Positions 44,662 through 53,200 of a stretch of 64,000 nt of DNA are shown piece by piece; position 1 is the stretch's first letter, and every line of letters starts with the position of its first letter. Source of the stretch: Takakia lepidozioides (taxonomy: Eukaryota; Streptophyta; Takakiopsida; Takakiales; Takakiaceae); NCBI GenBank assembly GCA_030704615.1, contig CM060733.1, positions 38,626,001 through 38,690,000 of the forward strand. Reading direction: 5' to 3'. The notes below the pieces were generated by a model that ran no database searches, was not told the origin of the DNA, and saw only the letters and a list, made by a program, of their open reading frames with translations. The translations under genes were made by a program, and so were the position numbers.

Positions 44662-45577
44662 CCGAATCAGAGGAATCTGCCACAGGAATATCAGTACTCT
44701 TTTGCATTTCCCTTATAGTATCTGCCACTTCCTTGTGCAGTTCCTTCTCATCTTTCCAAGTCTCTTCATCTTCAGGCATATCATTGCCACTTCCATTCTC
44801 ATCTTCTTCCTCTTCTACTGGAGGTATTAGTTTGGCTTTACTTCTTGTTACTATCATTGTACTTACTTCTGGTACAACACATGGCCTAACCATGTGAGCT
44901 GCCACCACTGGGCCCTCATTCACAGGAGCTCTCATCTCATTCTGGTGTCTTATCCAGAATGAACAGGCTGCCTTGCGATGTCCTGGCTGATTACAATAGT
45001 AACATAGCTCTTCACCATTGGGTCCTCGCCCTTGGTCTGTTCTTGGATTATTTCTATAATCCTGATTCCCGGGCTGGTAATTCCCCCTTGGATTACCCTG
45101 ATAGTTGCCTCTGGAATTTCCTTGGTAATTCCCTCTTGAATTACCTCTCCCTTCCATGCCATTGTTATAACCACCAGACCTACCATAGTGGTCCTGATCA
45201 TTGTTTCTTCTTGGCTGGGGCTGCACCTGATGCACCCTTACTTGCCTAGGTTCTCTTGCAGCTGTCCTTCTGTTGTAGTAACAATTCTCAGTAGAATGGT
45301 TATCCATTTTACAGATAGTACAGTGTTTCTCCTTCATGTGGCATTCTGTGGTGGTATGGCCTTCATTCTGGCACTTTGCACACCATACACCCTTCCTCCA
45401 ATGTGTTGCAGCCTCTGTGGCATACTTCTTCAAGATTTCTTCCAATTTTTTTTCATAGTTATCCCTCTTCAACTTCTCCTTTCTCTTACTCTTTCTTTTT
45501 AGTTCTTGCTCTTCTTCTTCATCTGACTCATCCTCAGAGTCCTCATCTTCTTTTTTCTCTCTCCTGAGCATTCCCAA
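44645..45577 (-). CDS. E1 Gag C-terminal part with three zinc knuckles
   Basis: A frame of 310 codons. It starts with a very acidic EDEDSEDESDEEEE segment and a Lys-rich stretch, then CAKCQNEGHTTTEC, CTICKMDNHSTENC and, after a Gly/Asn/Arg repeat (RGNYQGN units), CYYCNQPGHRKAAC. All three fit CX2CX4HX4C, the nucleocapsid RNA-binding knuckle. It overlaps the preceding gag frame. Comparison with E2 shows a single-base loss in E1 at the gag junction, so this part was originally one Gag with the upstream frame. Confidence 0.88.
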   Translation of the reverse strand: MGMLRREKKEDEDSEDESDEEEEQELKRKSKRKEKLKRDNYEKKLEEILKKYATEAATHWRKGVWCAKCQNEGHTTTECHMKEKHCTICKMDNHSTENCYYNRRTAAREPRQVRVHQVQPQPRRNNDQDHYGRSGGYNNGMEGRGNSRGNYQGNSRGNYQGNPRGNYQPGNQDYRNNPRTDQGRGPNGEELCYYCNQPGHRKAACSFWIRHQNEMRAPVNEGPVVAAHMVRPCVVPEVSTMIVTRSKAKLIPPVEEEEDENGSGNDMPEDEETWKDEKELHKEVADTIREMQKSTDIPVADSSDSDERRE

Positions 45578-46899
45578 TTGCTCAATTCTGTTCGCAGTTT
45601 CAAATGCCTCCTCACTGTATTATGGGGTAACATATCCACTTTCTTTTGCAACTCTGGTCTTAATCCACTCACAAACCAAGTCTTCTGTAAACCGGGCGCT
45701 GGTACTGCAGCCAGCTTTTTCATCATCAATTCCATCTTCTCCATATACTCTTCAACAGTTTCATGCTTCTTCTGCTTCAGCTGTTGTAAACTTCCATACA
45801 CTTCATCCTCAGTTTTACTTGTCCTGAACCTATTTCGAAATGCTGTATTCAAGCCATTCCAGGTTAGGAAATGATTATCAGGGAATCTTGCATACCATTC
45901 ACTTGCTTTCTTGATAAGTGAACAAGGAAACAGTCTCATCTTGGCATCATCGCCATTCTCATTGTTCACTATACACATGTGCTCAAATTGGCTAATGTGT
46001 ACATCGGGATCCCATTTTCCTGAATATATTGGAAAGGGTGGTTTTGCCCGTGTTGGTTGTAACGCCATCTGTGGCCCTACCTTCTGCCCACTGACAGGTG
46101 CTGGCACCCTTGCTGGTGCTGGTCCTTCTGGACCTGTTGTTTTTGTGGTGGATCTTCCACCAAGTGGTGGCCCTTGAGCACTCCTTGCTTCTGGTCCCAC
46201 GATATTCACAGTATTCCCAGCTTCAGTTGCACTACTTCCCACACTCCCTGTCCCCCCAGAGCCAGATCCAGGCAGCCCGCCTGATCCCCCTGAGCCGACA
46301 CCTTCGTTGGCCTGTGATCCAAGTGCTCCACTTGATCCAGGTCCAACGGGTTGGGATGTCCTGGTTGTAGTCTCAACCTCAGCTGTTGGGTCTACTTCTT
46401 CATATTCTTCCTCTTCTAATTTCTTCTCTCTGTTTTCATCCTCCAAGTTCTGCCCTTGGGTTTCTTCTTCACTCATGTAACTCAACTGTAATGGTGTTGG
46501 AGAGTCTGAACTCTCCGTTGGCTCTGCCACATCCTCTTCTCCTTCTTCATCTTCTGCTTCAGAAACTGGAGTTCCTGCTTTTGGTGTTCCATGCCAACTC
46601 TTATCAAAGATTTCTGTCAAGTCTTTTATCCAAGGATGTACCTCAGATCTTTCACCTCGTGATTGATCTTCTTCCTGTACCAATTCCCTTAATCTTTCTT
46701 GCAAAGAAACAGAAGGAGTGGCATCCAACTCTAGTTCTTCCGGTATAGGTGATGCACTTTTTGATCTTGATGGTGTGAGAGGTCCAGATGATTCCCCTAT
46801 GTCTATTCCTCTCTCCCAAAGATATGGATAATTAGCTTTCAGATAGCTTTCTCTTTTTGATGAATATCTCTGTCGTCTAGCTTCTCTTTCATCACTCAT
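45499..46899 (-). CDS. E1 Gag (capsid region)
   Basis: A frame of 466 codons, starting MSDEREARRQRYSSKRESYL. The first half is a Ser/Glu-rich tail, then a Gly/Ser-rich linker. The retrotransposon gag domain follows (FEHMCIVNNENGDDAKMRLF, SEWYARFPDNHFLTWNGL, VEEYMEKMELMMKKLAAVP), which assembles the particle. The last 30 residues are abnormal, because one G is missing relative to E2. The start ATG lies about 20 bases after the end of the leader ORF frame. Confidence 0.9.
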   Translation of the reverse strand: MSDEREARRQRYSSKRESYLKANYPYLWERGIDIGESSGPLTPSRSKSASPIPEELELDATPSVSLQERLRELVQEEDQSRGERSEVHPWIKDLTEIFDKSWHGTPKAGTPVSEAEDEEGEEDVAEPTESSDSPTPLQLSYMSEEETQGQNLEDENREKKLEEEEYEEVDPTAEVETTTRTSQPVGPGSSGALGSQANEGVGSGGSGGLPGSGSGGTGSVGSSATEAGNTVNIVGPEARSAQGPPLGGRSTTKTTGPEGPAPARVPAPVSGQKVGPQMALQPTRAKPPFPIYSGKWDPDVHISQFEHMCIVNNENGDDAKMRLFPCSLIKKASEWYARFPDNHFLTWNGLNTAFRNRFRTSKTEDEVYGSLQQLKQKKHETVEEYMEKMELMMKKLAAVPAPGLQKTWFVSGLRPELQKKVDMLPHNTVRRHLKLRTELSNWECSGERKKKMRTLRMSQMKKKSKN

Positions 46900-46920
46900 G
46901 TCCCATGTCTTTCATTTCTT

Positions 46921-47615
46921 TTAATGTGGCAATAACCAAAACTCTCTTCTGTAATATCTCTCGTATATGCCTGGGTTTCTTTCAAGCTTCAATGCACCTT
47001 GGCTATACTTGAAGTCTCCGTTACCATATAACCATATGGCAAACAAGTCTGAAAAGCTGTTCTTGGTGTGAGTTTGATCCACAAAATATCCTTTGGAATC
47101 CAATTCTTTACCAGTACAAGCTCTTCATGCATATGAGTATAAACATTCACCTTTCTTTCTTCCCAGCCTTCAAACTCTACTCGTTTAATGGATAGCAACG
47201 CTATCACATAAACTAATGTTGGTAACCAACGTGCTCTTCCTCTACATGCTACCTGATAAATCTTTATCACTCCTTTCTCCAGACCCCATTCTGGATCAGC
47301 ATCATGCACTCGTTTAAGAATATTTTCTTTACATCCGTCTGGCAATTCCAAGAACCTTTGAAAGAATTGTTTGGACAATCTTTCTTCCTTCGTTCCACAG
47401 GGAATTTGATTCACTTCAAATTCTTTAATGGTCCAACCACCATGATCCCACCAGATGCCTGTCACATCTGGTTGTTCATGTCCCAGGTCCCCAGTATGGT
47501 CGCCAAATGTCGCGCTGCTTTTACTCACCCATCCCTTCGCTATCCGAGGCGGAAACTCCAAGATAGAAGAGTTGGAAATCTCTAAGTACTCAGCCCGCGC
47601 AGAACAATCAGTCAT
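46921..47615 (-). CDS. E1 leader ORF upstream of gag, starting inside the LTR
   Basis: The frame opens at ATG 47,615, inside the 5' LTR 108 bases from its end, and runs in frame through the LTR end and primer site (..KSSAT|FGDHTGD..). It continues with IPCGTKEERLSKQFFQRFLE, GVIKIYQVACRGRARWLP and DILWIKLTPRTAFQTC. E1 reaches a premature stop at 46,989 because one G is missing; E2 keeps the frame open to RYYRREFWLLPH, where it ends about 20 bases before gag. The full length would be about 230 residues. The ATG and frame are kept in all three LTR copies in this window. No known domain. Tat/Ogre elements also have an ORF of unknown role before gag. Confidence 0.65.
47491..47507 (-). promoter_or_regulatory. 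E1 primer-binding site candidate
   Basis: Immediately inside the 5' LTR the minus strand reads TTTGGCGACCATACTGG. Its position is right for the tRNA primer of minus-strand DNA synthesis. It begins like the TTTGGCGAC.. sites of Tat/Ogre elements rather than the initiator-Met TGGTATCAGAGC site used by E3. I cannot name the tRNA. Confidence 0.6.
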
Positions 47616-48544
47616 GACCTACAGCTAGTGTATCATGGGGGTGTTTCCTATTTGTTTCCTTTTCCGCATTCATCTTAGCTACCTTTGGCATTGATAATTA
47701 AGTATCAGTTTGCTTCATCAATCTATCGGTTTCCTTCACTCATCCATTCAATCCACAGCTTCTCTCAGATCTCTCTACACAGTGTGATTGTATCGTATAA
47801 GTATCAGATTATGATTTATCAGGTATCAGGCCGAAGCCATTATGTCTCTAATCTGCTCTCCAATATCACTACAGCTTTGCATATAACAAGCATCTACTAA
47901 TCCTCTTTTCTCCTTCATCGTGCTCTCCATCTCTTGCCTCCGATCTCCGCTCCTGCCTGACTCCGAAGTCCTCCTCCGAATAATGATCATCCCCCTTCAT
48001 TCCCCGTTTCTCCCTTTATCCTCATATCCGCGGTTCTAACCGTTTCCCTCTCTAACCGTCGTCTGTGAACTAACATGTTCCCTTCACAGGTGTTGTTCCC
48101 CACAGTCGTTCCCTGTCCTACTCTTCGTTCCCTATTATCGTGACAGCTGTGTCAAGCGGTGACTGGCTGTGTTTGGCTGTGTCGGGCTGTGACTGGCTGT
48201 GTGGCTGTGCCGGGCTGTGTGGGCTGTGTCTGCTGTGACGACTGTGACGGGCTGTGTGGGCTGTGTCTGCTGTGACGACTGTGACGGGACTGTGTTGGCT
48301 GTGTGGGCTGTGACGACTGTGACGGCTGTGTTGGCTGTGTGGGCTGTGACGACTGTGACGGACTGTGTGGGCTGTGTGGGCTGTGACGACTGTGACGGGC
48401 TGTGTCGGCTGTGACGACTGTGTAACCCCCCTCTACAGTGCGCTGCTGTCACCCCTAAGGCTCCTGTTGGTCTCAGTCTGTGCAAAATTAAGGGTACCCT
48501 ACAGATCCCGTATAAGTGTCTAAGTCCCCTACAGTCCTCTAACA
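47508..48544 (-). mobile_element. E1 5' LTR
   Basis: On the minus strand it runs from TGTTAGAGGACTG to GCGCGACA. It matches the 3' LTR with scattered substitutions and minisatellite length differences (array at 48,140-48,425). Its outer edge abuts E2 internal sequence directly. Confidence 0.92.
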
Positions 48545-48547
48545 GTG

Positions 48548-48895
48548 ATAAAGATTTATCAGGTGGCCTGTAGAGGAAGAGCACGTTGGTTACCAACATT
48601 GGTATATGTGATAGCATTGCTATCCATTAAGCGAGTAGAGTTTGAAGGCTGGGAGGAAAGAAAAGTGAATGTTTATACTCATATGCATGAAGAGCTTGTA
48701 CTGGTAAAGAATTGGATTCCAAATGATATTTTGTGGATCAAACTCACACCAAGAACAACTTTCGAGACTTGTTTGCCATATGGTTATATGGTAACGGAGA
48801 CTTCAAGTATAGCCAAGGGTGCATTGAAGCTTGAAAGAAACCTAGGCATATACGAGAGATATTACAGAAGAGAGTTTTGGTTATTGCCACATTAA
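48548..48895 (+). pseudogene. E2 leader ORF, C-terminal half
   Basis: A frame of 116 codons beginning IKIYQVACRGRARWLPTL and ending RYYRREFWLLPH. It lacks the first ~115 residues found in E1 but keeps the 3' half uninterrupted, including the GGGT site where E1 has lost a G. It ends 22 bases before the gag ATG. Confidence 0.75.
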
Positions 48896-48917
48896 AAAGA
48901 AATGAAAGACATGGGAC

Positions 48918-50267
48918 ATGAGTGATGAAAGAGAAGCTAGACGCCAGAGATATTCAGCAAAAAGAGAAAGCTATCTGAAAGCTAATTATCCATATCTTTG
49001 GGAGAGAGGAATAGACATAGGGGAATCATCTGGACCTCTCACACCATTAAGATCAAAGAGTACATCACCCATATCGGAAGAACTAGAGTTGGATGCCACT
49101 CCTTCTGTTTCTTTGCAAAAAAGATTAAGGGAATTGGTACGGGAAGAAGATCAATCACAAAGTGAAAGATCTGAGGTACATCCCTGGATAAAAGATATGA
49201 CAGAAATCTTTGATAAGAGTTGGCATGGAACACCAAAAGCAGGAACTCCAGTTTCTGAAGCGGAAGGTGAAGAAGGAGGAGAGGATGTGGCAGAGCCAAC
49301 GGAGAGTTCAGACTCTCCAACACCATTGCAGTTGAGTTACATGAGTGAAGAAGAAACCCAAGGGCAGAACTTGGAGGATGAAAACAGCGAGAAGAAATTA
49401 GAAGAGGAAGAATATGAAGAAGTAGACCCAACAGCTGAGGTTGAGACTACAACCAGGACATCCCAACCCGTTGGACCTGGATCAAGTGGAGCACTTGGAT
49501 CACAGGCCAACGAAGGTGTCGGCTCAGGGGGATCAGGCGGGCGGCCTGGATCTGGCTCTGGGGGGACAGGGAGTGTGGGAAGTAGTGCAACTGAAGCTGG
49601 GAATACTGTGAATATCGTGGGGCCAGTAGCAGGGAGTGCTCAAGGGCCACCACTTGGTGGAAGATCCACCACAAAAACAACAGGTCCAGAAGGACCAGCA
49701 CCAGCAAGGGTGCCAGTACCTATTAGTGGGCAGAAGGTAGGGCCACAGATGGCGTTACAACCAACACGGGCAAAACCACCCTTTCCAATATATTCAGGAA
49801 AAGGGGATCCTGATGTACACATTAGCCAATTTGAGCACATGTGTATAGTGAACAATGAGAATGGCGATGATGCCAAGATGAGATTGTTTCCTTGTTCACT
49901 TTTCAAGAAAGCAAGTGAATGGTATGCAAGGTTCCCTGATAATCATTTCCTAACCTGGAATGGCTTGAATACAGCATTCCAAAATAGGTTCAGGACAAGT
50001 AAAACTGAGGATGAAGTGTATGGAAGTTTACAACAGTTAAAGCAAAAGAAGCATAAAACTGTTGAGGAGTATATGGAAAAGATGGAATTGATGATGAAAA
50101 AGCTGGCTGCAGTACCAGCACCCGGTTTACAAAAGACTTGGTTTGTGAGTGGACTAAGACCAGAGTTGCAAAAGAAAGTGGATATGTTACCCCATAATAT
50201 AGTGGAGGAGGCATTTGAAACTGCAAACAAAATTGAGCAATTGGGAATGCTCAGAGAAAAGGGATGA
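48918..50267 (+). pseudogene. E2 Gag (capsid region)
   Basis: A frame of 449 codons, MSDEREARRQRYSAKRESYL to QLGMLREKG, closely matching E1 Gag. It includes the capsid motifs (FEHMCIVNNENGDDAKMRLF, TWNGLNTAFQNRF) and keeps the stretch VEEAFETANKIEQLG that E1 has lost by frameshift. It ends early at TGA because the following bases (GAAAAGGGATGATGAGG) are altered relative to E1, separating it from the zinc-knuckle region. Confidence 0.9.
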
Positions 50268-50848
50268 TGAGGACTCTGAGGATGAGTCAGATGAAGAAGA
50301 AGAGCAAGAACTAAAAAGGAAGAGTAAGAGAAAGGAGAAGTTGAAGAGGGATAACTATGAAAAAAGATTGGAAGAAATCTTGAAGAAGTATGCCACAGAG
50401 GCTGCAACACATTGGGGGAAGGGTGTATGGTGTGCAAAGTGCCAGAATGAAGGCCATACCACCACAGAATGCCACATGAAGGAGAAACATTGTACTATCT
50501 GTAAAATGGATAACCATTCTACTGAGAATTGTTACTACAACAGAAGGACAGCTGCAAGAGAACCTAGGCAAGTAAGGGTGCATCAGGTGCAGCCCCAGCC
50601 AAGAAGAAACAATGATCAGGACCACTATGGTAGGTCTGGTGGTTATAACAATGGCATGGAAGGGAGAGGTAATTCAAGAGGGAATTACCAAGGAAATTCC
50701 AGAGGCAACTATCAGGGTAATTCAAGGGGGAATTACCAGCCCGGGAATCAGGATTATAGAAATAATCCAAGAGCAGACCAAGGGCGAGGACCCAATGGTG
50801 AAGAACTATGTTACTATTGTAATCAGCCAGGACATCGCAAGGCAGCCT
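50215..50848 (+). pseudogene. E2 Gag zinc-knuckle region, interrupted by E3
   Basis: The frame carries the acidic EDESDEEEE segment and knuckles CAKCQNEGHTTTEC and CTICKMDNHSTENC, then most of the third, CYYCNQPGHRKAA. The E3 insertion at 50,849 stops it. The missing cysteine and downstream part lie at 62,091 onward. Confidence 0.88.
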
Positions 50849-53176
50849 TGTAGTGTGAAAAGAAGGGGCGTGAATCCCCTTCTGTGCAAGTCTAGTTGTG
50901 CTCTTCCCTAGGTCAATCGGAGGGAAGGAAAGGAGCTCTCCCTCTCAGCTGATCCAACCATCGTCACTCGGTGTGGGTTTCCATCAGGTCCTTCGTGATC
51001 AGAGTTCGCACAATCCTCATCCACGCCGCAGCGGAAGAGAAGACATGGATGGGGAGTCTGTATTGTTTTCACCCGTGGTTCTACTTCTACACGACATCCT
51101 TTCCCTGATACACTGCACCAGCCATGTTACCATGCGGTCTTCAGTGATGCAACCAGCCCTACGTCAGTGATGACCACTGCCCTTGTGGGCAGCTCTCTTG
51201 GTCAACAATACGTGGAATCCCCTTTGTAACAAGATCACGATTTGGAAGGCGGCAACGCAGATCTGCCATGAGTTTGCAGGCCCACCAGTTTGGCCCTTCA
51301 TGGTTTCATGCTTTCTTTATCTTACCTCCCCAATCATCCATTCCTCATCATAACCTCTTGCTGGTCAACTCTCTCCCTTGTGTCCTTTTCTCTCTCCCTC
51401 TCTCTTTCTTTCAGGATAAGTGGGTTCCTCACTCTTTCCACTGTAACATGCCTATGATGCAATGCAATGCGCATTCAGCCAAGCATCCAGTGCACCCAGC
51501 ATTGAAATCAACCTTGGTCACACAAGATATAATCAGCCCTTTTATCAGTCCCTCTCTTGCCAATGACAGATGCTTCACACTCCACTTTTCCCAGGTATAA
51601 CCATTGCCCAAGACAGCTCTCAACCCTTCTACAGGTCTCAATTTACACACCCTGACAGCTCTCTTTTTCCCATCAGCTGTGAACCTCAGTGGTTCATGGG
51701 CTGAGAGCACTCTGAGAATCAGATCCAAACCCAAACAGATGCTGGTTTTTCTGCCCCATCCACATCATCCCTTCTTGTTGTTTCCAAACAGTTCTATCTA
51801 ACCCTCTCTGGTTTCCTCTACCTACTAAGCTAGTTCCACATTGGCTGCAATGTGTCAACATCCCAGGCTAGATTGTTTGTACAAGCTCATGACGTTGAAA
51901 CAAGGAACAAGAATACAACAACAGTAACCATTCTGTCCCAGCAACGAGTCTACCCTGTTTCCATTCATTTTCCTACTGTACAATGTAATAGCAGGTGCAT
52001 CCATCTCCAGCCCATCCTGATTTGAAGTCCAGTGTCTTCATTCCATTTACAAAGCTCTTTTTCTTCCTCACATGTCAGTGTCTCTTACTACATACAAGAG
52101 ACAGTTCAAACTTCACAAAGCGATTTCTAAGCAACCAAAAACCCAAAAAAGGGGGCCAACACTCCTCAAACTTATCTGTCTTATACTCCTTGAAGTGGTG
52201 GGTCTGCCTGTCAAGAAGGCACCTTATCCTCTCCCTCGTCAGCCATCTCCGACGTTTCTTCTTATCGTGATTCCAGTCCTCATTAAGGCATGACGGCTCT
52301 GCTTCAGCTGCTGGCACATCCTTGTGCCTGCCAACCTCTACCCTATCCTTCTACATGTGCATTTCCTCCCTATGAGGTGATCTGGTCCTACAGCCCTTAA
52401 GACAGAGAGCAGATACATAACTTATTTATAGATAGCTTAAGCGCCATACACACCAGAAGGCGGCACCGCTTCCTCTTGCACAGAAAGCCAAGCCAGATCC
52501 CTCAACGTCACTCTTTAAGGCAAGCTGATTCCCTTACAAAGTGATCTGGTCCTACAGCTCAAAAACAGACAGCAGCTACAAGATTTGATCACTGACAACC
52601 TGAGGCGATAATACACACCAGCCTGCATTTCTCATCCCCCAACACCTGCTGAGCCACTCCATCTCCTCATTAATGTGCTCACAAATACCATGGCGACAGC
52701 AGTGGTGCACCGCCCTTATCACAAACCCGATCCCTCAGGTTTGATCATTGCTTACGAAGAAGGCGGCACCGCTTCTTCTTGCACAGAAAGCCAAGCAGGA
52801 GCTCTTAACATTTCTCTTAAAAGCAAGCTGATACCCTTTGCGTAGGTGGAACCTTCTCAGATATCCTGTGCTGCCAACACCACTGCAGCAGCTGCGAAAA
52901 GATCCACGCACTCTTCCCCTTCGAATTTCACATCCCGCTTCTAGGGTTCAACATCATGGATGAAAATCATTCATCCTAGGGATGAAAAAGGTGCATGTCA
53001 TAACTTAGCCATATTTTGTTCTTGGCAGATAAATAGCATAGTCCTTCCATGGAATTACCTCAAGTTATGGTCAATTCCTCCCCTTCATTAGCACGAAGGG
53101 TACTCCCTTTGTAGTAGTGCCGAAACCTGATGCCAAACACAAACTTGAGATTTTTACTCCCTGCATTCACACTACA
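50849..53176 (-). mobile_element. E3 3' LTR
   Basis: On the minus strand it starts TGTAGTGTGAATGC and ends CTTCTTTTCACACTACA, giving 9-base perfect inverted ends (TGTAGTGTG/CACACTACA). It is identical to the other LTR except for one noticed substitution and its last nine bases. Small frames inside it (for example 50,898-51,170 and 51,268-51,600) recur in the other LTR and are not genes. Confidence 0.92.
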
Positions 53177-53200
53177 TATGTAGTGTGTCTCCTTTTTTTA
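53177..53200 (-). promoter_or_regulatory. E3 polypurine tract and adjacent palindrome
   Basis: The minus strand reads AAAAAAAGGAGACACACTACATA and then the LTR start TGTAGTGTG. The A/G run is the likely polypurine tract. It is followed by CACACTACATATGTAGTGTG, a perfect 20-base palindrome spanning the LTR edge. Confidence 0.65.

Larger units (their letters stand above)
34586..48544 (-). mobile_element. E1: ~14-kb Ty3/Gypsy retrotransposon with two LTRs
   Basis: Minus-strand order: 5' LTR (48,544-47,508), primer site, leader ORF, gag with zinc knuckles, protease, RT, RNase H, integrase, GGCTGTG minisatellite with a 500-N gap, a decayed 3' ORF, polypurine tract, 3' LTR (35,585-34,586). Long size, a leader ORF before gag and an extra 3' ORF recall the Tat/Ogre group of plant Gypsy elements. 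The LTRs differ at many sites and in length (1,000 against 1,037), so it is not very recent. The bases flanking the two LTRs do not form a target duplication. Confidence 0.93.
48545..50848 (+). mobile_element. E2: second copy of the E1 family, left part (5'-truncated)
   Basis: Plus-strand sequence equivalent to E1 from the middle of the leader ORF through the third zinc knuckle. No 5' LTR or primer site is present: the E1 LTR takes their place. It continues at 62,091 after the nested E3 insertion. Confidence 0.92.

Noticed and set aside
50898-52317. Small ORFs within the E3 3' LTR, duplicated at 59,812-61,231
   Set aside because: Identical because they lie in the LTRs; no domain is recognisable and they occur in both strands' frames.
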